Below, piece by piece: positions 1 to 10,600 of a stretch of DNA of 64,000 nucleotides. A program made the position numbers and the translations under genes. The first letter of the stretch is position 1; every line of letters begins with the position of its first letter. Location: positions 16,006,501-16,070,500 of the forward strand of contig NC_079882.1 in assembly GCF_029227915.1 (NCBI RefSeq). Direction: 5' to 3'. This DNA comes from Hydractinia symbiolongicarpus. Its lineage: Eukaryota > Cnidaria > Hydrozoa > Anthoathecata > Hydractiniidae. The notes below the pieces were generated by a model. It ran no database searches, was not told the origin of the DNA, and saw only the letters and a list, made by a program, of their open reading frames with translations.

Positions 1-1122
1 CTGCTATTCATAAAACGTAGTTCCGCTTATTTTAATCATTTGCAATTGACGAATTTAAGTTCTCATAAAATAGAAATTTTAAATGTTTTTCCCCTTCACA
101 AAAATAAATAGTTTTTGAATTTTTTCCACCTTCATATTTACATTAATCAATCTCGGAAATGAGGTTGATATTTTCTTAACTTCTATGCCTGCATAAACTG
201 CTAATAGGCGCCTGGGAGTGTCTTTTATGCATTGTTTTGTTAATCTGCCTTAAAGGAAAGAAATTTGCCTCCCATTTTTTAAACTATCGGAAAGCGCAGC
301 GCTGTTGAGAATCAAATAGTCCTGGGAAAAAATGTGCTCACTCGCAATTTTTTATTTCGTGTTTTGCACAACTTTTAAGGTAATATATTTGCAAACTTTG
401 ATTCCGAAAACACTTGAACTTCGCCACTTTTTTTTAAAAAAAAAAAAAATTTGTCTCTTTTTTAATATCGGGAAGGCGAGACGAACATGGCCCTGGATGA
501 GGCCTCTTCAAGTGACCCTCAAAAGTTTTTCTGGGTGTAATATCTAATGAGATTTGTTTCAATGAAACAAAGTTTTATATATAAACTTACAGAGCTAAGC
601 GAGCTCGGAGATTTACGTCACAGATATGTGAAGCGAGTTTTTTTTCCTATTTTTCTCAAACGAAGCAGGAAAACTGCTTGCATATTGCTCCTGATTGTTT
701 CCTAAATGTATAAATAAACAATCATGACATCTAGACTGCTGTTTACTTGAAATTTAAGCAGTTTAGTTATATGTATTTTACTGAAATAGTTGATTTAACA
801 AGCACTAGGTTGCAAAACTTGTAGCTAGGGAAAAATTTGAAATTGGTAAATAATTTGCTTACTTTACTATAGCTGAACACTTCGTTGGTTCTCTAAGTTG
901 CAAAAATGGCTACATAATTTTCGAAGGTAGCTAGGCAGAAAATTAACTTTATATAAGATTTTTTATTTTTTTTATTCATTTTGGCTGAACTTCTCATTTT
1001 TTGCAAGTTCGTGTGTCAGCATTGCAGCTTTTATATGATGACCAAGATTTTGCTGTATGAATCCTGAAGTTTTCTTTCTTTTCTCAATTCTCAATAAAAG
1101 CATTGTAACAAAAGAATGTTTT
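1..1122. other. AT-rich spacer, no gene seen
   Basis: No open frame with protein-like composition and no clear exon was found. A short A/T homopolymer stretch lies near 429-449. The GCTAAGCGAGCTCGG stretch near 596-611 loosely resembles sequence near 19262-19285, so it may be a dispersed repeat. Confidence 0.5.
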
Positions 1123-1471
1123 GTTTAAACAATGGGAGCTTCCACAAGATGTTCTTCATCCATCCAACTATATACTCTTCTTCGTAGAGCATTCATTTTT
1201 CTATCAACCTCATCGACAGTCCTATCGTCAGAAACTCTACCTTCCTGGCTCATCAGTATCAAACATTTTGGATGGGTGCTCATAAGATTCTCAAAAAGCT
1301 AAAAAATTTCTTATCTCCATCCAACCTAACAAGTGCTTCTAACTCACTTATCTGGAGTCTAATGGACTTCTCCTTGCTTTTTCTCTTTTCCTGGAGTAAG
1401 CCAATCTCATACTGTCTACCCTTTTCGTTTAACTTGTGAGACCTTTTCGGAGTCAAAACTTCATATGACAT
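1123..1471 (-). pseudogene. Retroelement gag-like fragment, frame-broken
   Basis: The - strand reads as a charged helical protein that starts at an ATG (1471; MSYEVLTPKRSHKLNEKGRQ) and runs 63 codons to a stop near 1280. A second frame, shifted by one step, continues with MSTHPKCLILMSQEGR and WMDEEHLVEAP and stops near 1123. The two pieces look like one ancestral frame with a single indel near 1290. The Lys/Glu-rich style resembles N-terminal gag-like regions of metazoan retroelements, possibly BEL/Pao, but no catalytic motif is present to prove it. No LTR pair was recognised nearby. Coding origin is moderately likely; the family call is weak. Confidence 0.35.
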
Positions 1472-3908
1472 GCTTGCACAAATGTCTCCGTTGTCTGGCT
1501 AAATAGTGGTTTACTATTAGTGTCGCATACACACAAGCCGACACTATTTGTTAGGTTCAAACGGATACGAATTAAACGCTAAATAAAATACAAAACTTTA
1601 CTTAAAACAGTACAAGAAGAGCAAATAATAAAAGAAAGCAAACATGAACGCACGAACAAAATAGATATAGAAACATAAAAACAAAACAAAATATCTTGCT
1701 AAACCACTTTCACTAAACCGCCACCAAACCGCCACACATACTAAGTAAAAACACACACATAAATCCACTAATGCTAAAAATGTAAAACGCAACACACTAA
1801 TAATACAAAAAGCAAAAGAACTTTAGAAGTAACACAATGGGCCGTTAACAGACATGAAAACAGAGGAACAAGACAGCAATAACATACATTAAAATACTAA
1901 CATGTAACATAAAGTTAATGACGTGAAACATTTAACATAAACCTTAAGGCTATGAACACACAATAGAAATAAAACTATACACATGCTGCAATATAAACAC
2001 GATTTTAAGTGATGCTTAGACGTTGGCATTGCTGTGCCTCAGCAGCAGCAACACTCACTGCTATTGAGTCCAAAAAGCTGGAGAATACCTTACATGTGGA
2101 GAAAAAATGGCTTCAAAAAGTATTTACTTTAGGGCTCTTCTTATCTTTGCTTAGCTTTTTTACTTTTTATTCCTCAAAAAATTACTTGGGGAATAATTTT
2201 TTGAGGAATTATTATGGGGATTTTAGACCAAAATAGTTAAGTTCCATAAAATTGCACCTTTTAGAGCCCATCAAAATTCCGATGATGCTCAAAAAACATT
2301 TTTTATTTGACACATACTTCTATGTTTGTTGCTTTCATTGTGTTTATAATATATTAAAAGTGTAAAACCAACTGTAAAGATTTAGTTCTCTCATCATAAG
2401 AGCATCCAATCACAAGAATATTTTATTCGCAACTAATTAGAGATCTAGAAACTAAACTAATTTACATAAAAAGACTGGGCGCTATAAATGTCCCGAATAT
2501 AAACACATGTTATGAATATTTTACAATATGACAGTGGTGAGCTGTACCATAATTTTTAGTGGATACTGGATTTAACTATATGCCAGGTTGAGCGCTCAAT
2601 CAGAGTGTGACTTAAAATATGATTGTGTTTTTTCCCTATTTTGTGAAAAGTTATTTTTTCTATAAAGAATATGGGCAACACTGGGCCTTTCAGCTAGTAC
2701 TTTTATGTAATGTCATTCTCTGCATAAAGCTGCAAATTAAACCTGGCCACTTGGAAACTAGTTGATTTCCTTTTTATTTAGTCTTATCTTAATAGTTTGC
2801 TAGATAAGCGTGCTAGCTAGGTACTTTTCTAGTTATTTAACTTCACAGTTATTGAAATATTTTCATGTAAACAGTATCACTTTATGATATCTTTTCTTAT
2901 ACTTTCATTTCTTAGTGATGCTTTTATTAAATTTTTCCTCCGCCATTTTAATACAAAACTTTCTCCTATTCGTCCCAGACTCGCCGCCTCGCTAAAATAG
3001 GTTTTGTGATGGAATAATTATGTGACAGATCCACGCCAATCAGGTTTCATATCAGACCAGGCTCCTCCAGGGCCATGAAAAGATACAAGATGCCCTGGGG
3101 ATGAAGTTAAATGCTTCGGTCTTTTCAGCCTCTTTTCTTTTAAACTTTTTTCTTAAAAAAATACCTGTCCCTCATCGCAATATTAGATTTACTATTTTTA
3201 ATCGTTCGCGAAATCTAAATATTATATTACTGTTTCATTTGCGAAATCCCAAACATACAAAAATATATTCAAGGTTCAAATCTTTAGTTGCAAGGGATTG
3301 TAAGGCTAATATAACTGAACCTGAAAAAGAAACGATGCCTTTTTAGATTACGTGTAAAAAATTACGCCCAAGGAATTTCAAGGCTAAAAGTATTATTTAT
3401 AGCAGCTTTGGCGCAAAAGGAGCGTACGCAATATTGAACTTTAAGCCCGTTACGCAATGCTATGTCATTAACTGAACAAAACACACACTTGTTTAACAGC
3501 AACAAAGTATTGGTTGAGGCTAAAAATTGCTTTATCTTTCATAGGCTCACAAAAAAACCAAGACTGAATTTTACAGTTTTTATCGAAATTTGCGTATGAA
3601 ATTTGGATAACTGTTAGAACAGGATATTGGTCTGAAACTACATATGTATTCACAATCTCGTTTTTTTGCCGTTTTTTATTTTCTATTTACATTTACTTGA
3701 TTTTATTTTTATTTTATTTTTTACGCCTGGGTTGTGACTTCTACCTTGCTTTGGAATTAGTCCCTATATTGCTTATATAAAACTTTCCTTATAAGAAAAC
3801 GTGTACTTTCGCAAAAAAAAAAAAAAAAAAAATCGCAAATTTAGCAAATTTTTCATTTGCGAAGGTTTCTTGGATTAAATTAGTTTAAAAAAGATGTTTT
3901 TTCTTTAG
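1472..3908. other. AT-rich spacer or intron
   Basis: No convincing gene was seen. The stretch 2974-3105 ends in a dispersed repeat, AAGATACAAGATGCCCTGG, that recurs elsewhere in the window. A short inverted pair around 2176-2212 (CAAAAAATTACTTGGGGAAT against ATTTTTTGAGGAATTATTAT) is imperfect. A poly-A run lies at about 3814-3831. If the exon at 3909 belongs to a spliced gene, part of this stretch is its last intron. Confidence 0.5.
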
Positions 3909-4943
3909 AAAGAGAAGCAGTTGGAACAGGAATCAACTGTACGTAACTTACAGTCAGAAGAATCTGGTCAGCGCAATATATCAATTATCCCTAGTATGCA
4001 AAGTAGCAGCTTTATAACGGGTTTACAACCTAACTTTGCTCCTTGGCCACCCGGATTCGGACCACTGCCAGGGGGTCAATTTTTCTTTCCTAATGTTCCT
4101 CTCCCCTGTCCTTACGGCATGGAGAATCAAATCAACCAAATATGTACAGAGAGTGATAATTCTCAAATGGCGCAGCCTGCACATTACTCCTTCCCTCAAC
4201 TTCAAGGGAACAGTGTAGGTGATAGAACGAAAATTTATAATTCGGAAATGTCGGATGAAATATCACAACTACCTCCTTCTCAGCCTGATGATTTATATAC
4301 TGAATTAGAACCAGAAAGAAGCGCAAAAGTCGAAGAAAGTTCAATTTCTCCTACAGAAGAAATGTACTATCAATTATTGCGTGAAAAAGAACGTGGTACA
4401 AAGTCGGTATTACCGAGCTTATCACCGAATGACCTACAAACCATTTTAATGGCAAGAGGGGAAGGTGCTCAAATCCTTTCTCCCGTAACAGATAACCGTG
4501 CAAACTATTCTGAAGTTCTTAGCTTTTCACAACAAGATAATTCTCCTCACAGTTCTCAAGAATCTGAACTTGAAGAGAACCCGATTCCAACCAACAACTA
4601 CGAAAGTACAAAGCCGTTATCTAACACATTTTTACCTTCGAAGAAAGTCGATTCTATTTATAATCAACAACAATTACAAGCACGGCATGAAGGCAGCGAC
4701 AGATTTAAGACTGAAGCTGAATGGAGTAAAATAGATTTTGTAAAGCAGCAAATGCTGCAGGAAGAATTGGACGTGGAGACAGAGACGGCTGATGAAACAG
4801 ATAGCGATGGAATATCAAAACCAGATTATTATGACGATGAATTTTCCCAAAGCATTCCTGCGCATAAACATATAGAGCAAAGCACGATAACTTCAATCGA
4901 AAGAAATTTTCTGAATATCATTAAAGGACAAAAGTTGAAATAA
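3909..4943 (+). CDS. Terminal exon of an unrecognised Pro/Ser/Glu-rich protein
   Basis: The frame opens right after a good splice acceptor (TTTTTTCTTTAG ending at 3908) and runs uninterrupted for about 344 codons to TAA at 4941-4943. The first codons are not ATG, so this is probably the last exon of a spliced gene whose upstream exons were not found. Near its start the protein has an aromatic/proline-rich stretch (NFAPWPPGFGPLPGG, about residues 38-52). A long hydrophilic, Gln/Ser/Glu-rich, probably disordered middle follows. The end has an acidic patch (ETETADETDSDG) and a basic C-terminus (IIKGQKLK). No known domain, signal peptide or membrane segment is seen. Base and codon use look host-like. 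Intactness over 1 kb in AT-rich DNA argues for selection. Function unknown. Confidence 0.6.
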   Translation, partial: KEKQLEQESTVRNLQSEESGQRNISIIPSMQSSSFITGLQPNFAPWPPGFGPLPGGQFFFPNVPLPCPYGMENQINQICTESDNSQMAQPAHYSFPQLQGNSVGDRTKIYNSEMSDEISQLPPSQPDDLYTELEPERSAKVEESSISPTEEMYYQLLREKERGTKSVLPSLSPNDLQTILMARGEGAQILSPVTDNRANYSEVLSFSQQDNSPHSSQESELEENPIPTNNYESTKPLSNTFLPSKKVDSIYNQQQLQARHEGSDRFKTEAEWSKIDFVKQQMLQEELDVETETADETDSDGISKPDYYDDEFSQSIPAHKHIEQSTITSIERNFLNIIKGQKLK

Positions 4944-5720
4944 TTTTTTAGCACAAGGAACATGTTGATTGTTTCTTTCTATTGTTTGAAGGTTTTAATT
5001 TTTAACATACATGAGATTTCTTGTTAAGAATATATAGGTTGTCTTAAGTGATTCATGGCTATATTTAGTTTTGATGTACAGGAACATGAGAGCTAGCCTA
5101 TGAGAGCTAGCCTATGAGAGCTAGCTAAGAAAACGGAATTGCTAAGGTGGAAAAAATTTCGCTTGGTCTCAAACGATTTCTCTGGGGTAAGAATACTGAC
5201 CACGCCTTTTGATTGGTTAATTCTATTGTTCTTTGCTCACGTGGTCACTATAAAGAAATCTTTTGTTTTGAGCGTAAATAGCCTGACTCACCTGAAGAAA
5301 TATAATTAATTCTAGGATTATTTAAGAGGGCAAAACGTGACCATTGCTGATTGGATGATAGTAATTCGGGGTTTGCTTTAAGGTGGATTTAAAGGGATTT
5401 TCTCTGACATTTGTTTGCATCTAAGCTTTTGCTTGAGAGAAATTGAAATTGATATCCTTGAAGAAAACTTAGTTAACTAGGCAACACGAGAGCAAAAACA
5501 TTGTTGTAGAATACGCTGAAGTGCTCTCATTCACAATGGAAAATAAAAAATAAAATGATATAGATATTACTTATACCGCCCCCGTTTGTTTAAAACTAAC
5601 CATTTGAAAAAGAAATGTCATAATAAAATCCCCCAAATTAGGGTTTTAGGAAAAACTCGCGGTTTTATACGTTAAATTGCGTAAAGTTATTTTTATTTGT
5701 TGCTGTTTTATAAAGCTTAA
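4944..5720. other. Downstream flank of the terminal exon; spacer
   Basis: A short tandem repeat, ATGAGAGCTAGCCT (14 bp, three adjoining copies at about 5086-5125, the first and last imperfect), and possible polyadenylation signals (AATAAA-type runs near 5538-5556) are present. No further gene was seen. Confidence 0.4.
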
Positions 5721-6334
5721 TACTCTAAAGGAAGAAACTTTCGCTGGAAGAAAAAGAACCGCGAAAATTTCGCATTTCGCGGGGAGAAACTTTCGCGGAC
5801 GAGAAATTTGGAAATTTTTTACGGGAAAAAACTCGCTGACCGATAATAAAGTATTAAAAAACAATATAAAACCAAGGATACAAATGTTGTAATTATTTTA
5901 TCACACACACACACACACACAAAAAAAAAAAATACTGTATAATATTCTTAGTCTATGATTATTCTTCGCAATCTTCCAAAATTTCATCAGCCTTTTAAAT
6001 GAAAATTATTTTTTCGTTACAAAAATTATAGTTCTGCTTCTTTATCACCTTTGTTTTAGTTTCTAAGCCTTTCTTCTCAACGTCATTTATATAAACTCAG
6101 CTAATTAAAAAAAAAAAAAGAATTAAGACAACGATACTTGTTTTTTGCTTTTACTGAGTAGTTAAATACAAATAACATAAAAAGCCTTCACTGGGAACTA
6201 AATTTACAAAAGAATTCACGGGGAAAAACTTTCGGGGACAACACGTTTTAGACAATTTTGCTGAAGAAACTTTCGCGGAAAGTCGCCAAAAACCGCGAAA
6301 CTTTCTTCCAGCGAAATTTTCTTCCTTTAAAGTA
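5721..6334. mobile_element. 610-bp TIR element (MITE) related to the 38.6-kb transposon
   Basis: The ends are inverted copies. The left end reads TACTCTAAAGGAAGAAACTT, and the right end, read on the - strand, is TACTTTAAAGGAAGAAAATT. The match continues through TCGCTGGAAGAAA, so about 31 of the first 33 bases pair. Subterminal GCGAAA/TTTCGC motifs repeat several times inside (5745-5830 and 6215-6310). If TA is the duplicated target, the element spans 5723-6332. There is no coding frame. A (CA)n run lies at 5904-5921. The same terminal and subterminal motifs bound the 38.6-42.3 kb transposon, which could have mobilised this copy. Confidence 0.6.
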
Positions 6335-7218
6335 ACATGTTTTTCAAAATACAGTGGAACCTCTTTAAAACGAGAATAATCTATTGCGGACACCTCCTTA
6401 AAGCGGACACTGTTTTTCCAGTTCCCGCATGGCTATTCGCCCCAGAATTTACTTCTATAAAACAGACAACCTCGTCCCTAAGACTTGTTAGGCTTTCATA
6501 CATTTAGACGGCCTGAACAACAAGACCCGGGCTGGTCACGTGACGAATTTGATTAGCCATAAAAGCTCGCATATTTAAAACGCGTCAAACGAGTTATAAT
6601 ATCAGAGGCAAAATTATGTGGCGAGAAAAAATCAAACCTCGAGAACTTTCAAAATTCGGAATACTAAAAAAAATGACTATTTAAACGGAAAAGACATCAT
6701 TTTGTGTGATAATTATTAAAAGGAATTGTTTCGATTTGTCTCGTGTTATGTTGGTAAAACTGTGTTAGTCGCGTCAAAGTCATGTTTTATTCCCTCTACT
6801 CCGTCAAAATTGAAAAATTTGTTAAGAATATTTTGCTGGTATGCGAATGCGAATTTAAAAAAAAATTACCCTTTGTTCGGTCTTTCTTATAAATATAAAT
6901 ATACCTTTTAGTTGGATCCAGTTGGACCACTTTCACCACTTCTCGGAAAAGTAGGAATACCTTAAAAACGTAAAAAGCGTGAAGAAGTAGCAAAACAAAA
7001 TTTTCTTGTATCTTTTCTGACATCGGTATGTAAAAAAGAGACAATAAGCTGGAGGATGCGCCAGGGCTCAAAAAATAAATATTGCTGAGAAGAATCTGGA
7101 TTTATTGTCTATGTGCACATAAGCTATTCATTATATAAATCAGGCATATCTCTTTAATTGCGCCCCGCCGAAGGGGCGCACATTTAGTGGACCGCGGGTA
7201 TATAGTGTTTGTTTTATG
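6335..7218. other. Spacer with a pogo/Tigger-type TIR remnant
   Basis: At 6350-6420 the sequence TACAGTGGAACCTCTTTAAA, followed by GCGGACACCTCC and AAAGCGGACACTG, looks like one terminal repeat of a TA-inserting pogo/Tigger or mariner-type element. No partner end was found nearby. The rest has no supported gene. Confidence 0.4.
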
Positions 7219-7416
7219 TCTCTTTAATAATAGCCGTATTCCGTCTGTCTGTGTGTCCGCGAAAGCGGCGTCTTGTAACGGAAACACGAAATTTTTAAAA
7301 TGCGCACGAATATCAAATGCGATATATTTTTATCCACCTTGTTACGACGGGTAAATTTAAAGGATGAGCAAACACGACGGGCGACCCCGTGGATTTTTCC
7401 ACGGGTTAACGACTAG
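7219..7416 (+). mobile_element. Small Helitron-like element
   Basis: The 5' part reads TCTCTTTAATAATAGCCGTA then TTCCGTCTGTCTG. The 3' end has a hairpin, CCCGTGGA-TTTT-TCCACGGG (7386-7405), followed after seven bases by CTAG (7413-7416) and then T. A 3' hairpin plus CTRR end and a TC start fit the Helitron pattern. Related copies are at 13131-13313 and 62232-63352. It has no coding capacity, so it would be non-autonomous. The base before the TC is G, not the usual A, which weakens the 5' boundary. Confidence 0.45.
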
Positions 7417-7524
7417 TATGGGAGAAGTTTTTCTTACTCTTAACTTCGCGGGGGAACTTCGGCTCGAACATCCAACCTAGGTTTGATATAACGCAACCTG
7501 TGTGTTTGGTACCATCAAGACAAA

Positions 7525-7526
<2 letters not shown>
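7417..7526. other. Spacer between the Helitron-like element and the LINE 3' end
   Basis: No gene or repeat was recognised in this short stretch. Confidence 0.4.
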
Positions 7527-7556
<30 letters not shown>

Positions 7557-10500
7557 TTTAAAGTGGCTAGCCCAGAAAATCACAAAAACCTATAGTTAGT
7601 GGATTGTTTCCACTGGGGGCCACTAGAACAAAAAAGAAACAAAAAAATGATAAACCTTAGACTGCCTCAGCTCAATCAAACATAGTAACATTTATAATCT
7701 GTGAAAATTGAAAAGAAAAAGAATAAAAAACAAAAATTAAAAAATTCAAAAGTGATCTCCATTAGAATTTGCCAAATACATTAGAGATGGAAGTCTTAAA
7801 CGAAAGCAGACTTCCATCACAGGTCACTTGGTCTGGAAGATTATTCCACACTTTTGCAGCTCTAAATGGGAAGGCTTTTTTGCCAAATTCCGTGTTGACC
7901 AAGGGAAGTGTGAACCTGTTTTTTGAAGCTCCTCTTGTTTGATGATTATGACAGTTTTTTGTCAAAAGGAATTTTGAGCGCATGTAATCAGGAGCAATGT
8001 GATTCATGGCTTTGAAAACTAATATGGCATCGTTTTTGATGAGTAAATTATTCATTGAATATTCCCTCTCTTTCCCAAGAAAGGTACGGACACATTTTAA
8101 TCGTTTTTCTAGTTTTCCCAATCTACCTTGGGTGGCACAAGCCCATGCCGAGGAGCAGTAGTTGAAATATGGCATGACAAGTGCATTAATTAAAAGGTTT
8201 TTGGTGTGAGGTGTTAAACAGGATGCAATGGTTCTAATTTTAGAATATTTAATTAGTATTTTTCTATTTATGTCATTAATGTGCTTTTCCCATTGCATTT
8301 TTTGATCAAATGTTACCCCAAGATATTTAACTTTTTCGCTCCTCTTCAAAGGAATACCCATATAGTTGATAGTTTTGTTCTCAACTTTTTTTAACTGGCT
8401 GTGGTTGCCGAAAAAGATTGTTTCAGTTTTGTCCGTATTAATAGTCATTTTGTTATTATTCAGCCAGAGGTCGACTTGCGAAAGTTCTAACTCGACCTGG
8501 GAGACAAGGGTATCCAAGTTTTTATGAGACGAAATAATTATTGTATCATCCGCATATAGATGGTGGTAGTTTGAATTGATGACAGATTTTAAGTCATCAA
8601 TATACAAAAGAAAGAGCAGGGGCCCCAACACAGATCCCTGCGGCACCCCAAAAGCGTCTTCATGAAGCAGATCTGATCCTGTGTCGTTTACAAGAGTCAG
8701 CTGCATTCGGTCCGTTAAGTAGGACTCGAACCAGTCAAAGGCAGCATCTCTGATGCCAAAACACCATAGTTTTTTTAACAAAATTTTATGATCAACAGTG
8801 TCAAAAGCTTTTTTAAGGTCAATGAGCACAGCACAAACAAAGTTATGTTGGTCGAGCTCAGTAAGAATAAAATCAGAGACATCGACTACTGCAGTTTCTG
8901 TGGAAAAGAGTTTTCGAAATCCGGACTGTCTGTCATTCAGGAAGTTGTGCTCAGAAATAAAATGAGACATTTGCTCATGCACTAACTTTTCAAAAATTTT
9001 CATAGGAATTGGCAAAATGGAGATAGGCCGATAATTAGTAGGATCTGTTTTATTGCCACTTTTAAAAATAGGCGAGACCCTTTTAGTCTTCCAACATTTA
9101 GGTACATAACCAGTAAATAAAGATTTGTTGAAAAGACTTGATAAATAAATACTTAAAACTGACGAACCTGCTTTTAGCAGTCGTGAACCAATTCCGTCCA
9201 AGCCTGTAGCTTTATTAAGTTTTAGTGATCTAATTATTTTTTCGACACTTTTGGTCTCAATACGAGCCCACCGAAAATCGTGTCCGCTAACAGGTGGATT
9301 AACATTAGTAGTGTCAGAAGAAAATTTAGAGGCTAGTTTGGCACCAACACTGACAAAAAATGAATTGAATGTGTTGGAAATTTCTTTTGGGTGAGAAGTT
9401 TCTGTACCATCGTTTTGGACTACTCGTTTTATCGAGGTAGTATTGCCTGACTTATCAGGAACCAGTTTTTTTAGGGTTTTCCAAAGTTGTTTTGGCCGTT
9501 TTTGAAAGTCCTGCAAAACGTCATTATAGTACTCGTTTTTGAGTCGATTTTTGAGACCTATTACCTGGTTCCTTTTTTGTTTGAAAGCTTCCCAGTCTAT
9601 GATGGATTTTGTTTTTGATGCTTTCCGTTTCAAGAAGTCTCTTTCTTTGATGGCTATTATTAATTCATCAGTGACCCATGCCTCAACACGGCCAGAAAAT
9701 CTATGTGTTTTGAAAGGGGCATGTTTGTCAGCCACTGTTTTAACATTTTTATTCAGTTTCTCACATGCTTTATCAAGGTCATCATAATTATTAAAATATG
9801 ACCAGTCTAAATTCCTGAGGTCCTTCAGAAAAGCCTCTTCACTGAAGTTCTTGTAGCTACGAACCTTGCATGTTTTAGGTTCAAATTTTGGCCTTTTGAA
9901 TTTTCTGATCACATAAACTAAATTGTGATCACTGATGCCTAAATCCATGACACCAGTTTTAGAAATACAAGAACTGTTAGAAAGTATCAAGTCTATAAGA
10001 GTGCTACTATTTTCAGTAACACGAGTTGGCTCCGTAATATGTTGTTTTAGGAAAAGAGTGGAGCATAATTCCTTTATTTTGGAGGAAAGAGCATATTTTG
10101 AAAGCATGTTATAGTTAAAATCTCCCAAGATAAAAACTTCTTTCTCTTCTGGGAGCTTGTTAAAACACTGTTTAAAATGAGTACACAGGTTTTCGGTACT
10201 CTGCAAATCACTACCTCCAGGTGGCCTGTAAACCCCACACACGTAAATAGGTTTAGTTTTTTTCAGGCACACTTTCACCCATAGTGATTCAACATTTTCG
10301 AAGTAAAGGTGTTTCAAAAGGTGGCTATCCAAGTTTTCATTAACAAAAATTAGAACACCCCCACCTCGTCTATTCCGATCATTCCTATAACAAACATAGC
10401 CATCAATTTTAACGTCATTGTCAGTGATGGTGTCATCAATTTTGGTTTCACAGATGGAGAATACATCAAGTTTTGTTTGATGTAGCAGAAGTTTAACATA

Positions 10501-10600
10501 GTCTAGTTTGGATGACAGACCATTAATGTTGAGATGGGCCATTTTTAAGCCCTTCCCATTTCTGATTGCCTCAAAATCAAAGTAACACTGATCGAGCAAA
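7527..10600 (-). mobile_element. CR1/L2-type LINE, nearly full ORF2, with 3' UTR and (ATT)n tail
   Basis: The element contains the endonuclease-reverse transcriptase frame at 7762-10599. On the - strand a 3' UTR follows and ends in CACTTTAAATATTT plus an (ATT)n microsatellite (7527-7556), the usual kind of tail in CR1/L2-like elements. No ORF1 was found upstream and an in-frame stop lies just before the first codon, so the copy may be 5'-truncated near 10600. No target-site duplication was identified. Confidence 0.85.
7762..10599 (-). CDS. LINE ORF2: apurinic-type endonuclease plus reverse transcriptase
   Basis: An uninterrupted 945-codon frame. The first plausible ATG is at about residue 20 (MAHLNINGL); the codons before it open after an in-frame stop. 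The N-terminal endonuclease domain (about residues 20-235) shows the N-containing start motif, ICETK, YRPPGG, GDFN and SDHN. The reverse transcriptase (about residues 480-760) shows NYRPIS, the first catalytic region LIDLKKAFDTVDH, GVPQGSVLGPLLF and the catalytic YADD (about 681-684). The C-terminal region ends with an AAKVWNNLPD-type motif common in such elements. By family knowledge the protein nicks target DNA and primes reverse transcription there. All catalytic motifs are present, so this copy may be young. Clade assignment (CR1/L2/Jockey group) is by motif style only. Confidence 0.9.
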   Translation of the reverse strand: MLDQCYFDFEAIRNGKGLKMAHLNINGLSSKLDYVKLLLHQTKLDVFSICETKIDDTITDNDVKIDGYVCYRNDRNRRGGGVLIFVNENLDSHLLKHLYFENVESLWVKVCLKKTKPIYVCGVYRPPGGSDLQSTENLCTHFKQCFNKLPEEKEVFILGDFNYNMLSKYALSSKIKELCSTLFLKQHITEPTRVTENSSTLIDLILSNSSCISKTGVMDLGISDHNLVYVIRKFKRPKFEPKTCKVRSYKNFSEEAFLKDLRNLDWSYFNNYDDLDKACEKLNKNVKTVADKHAPFKTHRFSGRVEAWVTDELIIAIKERDFLKRKASKTKSIIDWEAFKQKRNQVIGLKNRLKNEYYNDVLQDFQKRPKQLWKTLKKLVPDKSGNTTSIKRVVQNDGTETSHPKEISNTFNSFFVSVGAKLASKFSSDTTNVNPPVSGHDFRWARIETKSVEKIIRSLKLNKATGLDGIGSRLLKAGSSVLSIYLSSLFNKSLFTGYVPKCWKTKRVSPIFKSGNKTDPTNYRPISILPIPMKIFEKLVHEQMSHFISEHNFLNDRQSGFRKLFSTETAVVDVSDFILTELDQHNFVCAVLIDLKKAFDTVDHKILLKKLWCFGIRDAAFDWFESYLTDRMQLTLVNDTGSDLLHEDAFGVPQGSVLGPLLFLLYIDDLKSVINSNYHHLYADDTIIISSHKNLDTLVSQVELELSQVDLWLNNNKMTINTDKTETIFFGNHSQLKKVENKTINYMGIPLKRSEKVKYLGVTFDQKMQWEKHINDINRKILIKYSKIRTIASCLTPHTKNLLINALVMPYFNYCSSAWACATQGRLGKLEKRLKCVRTFLGKEREYSMNNLLIKNDAILVFKAMNHIAPDYMRSKFLLTKNCHNHQTRGASKNRFTLPLVNTEFGKKAFPFRAAKVWNNLPDQVTCDGSLLSFKTSISNVFGKF

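Noticed and set aside
4023-4896. Frames on the opposite strand or other frames of the 3909-4943 exon
   Set aside because: Shadows of the longer frame with no independent evidence.
8788-9787. Frames on the + strand inside the first LINE
   Set aside because: They are antisense to a strongly supported reverse transcriptase frame.
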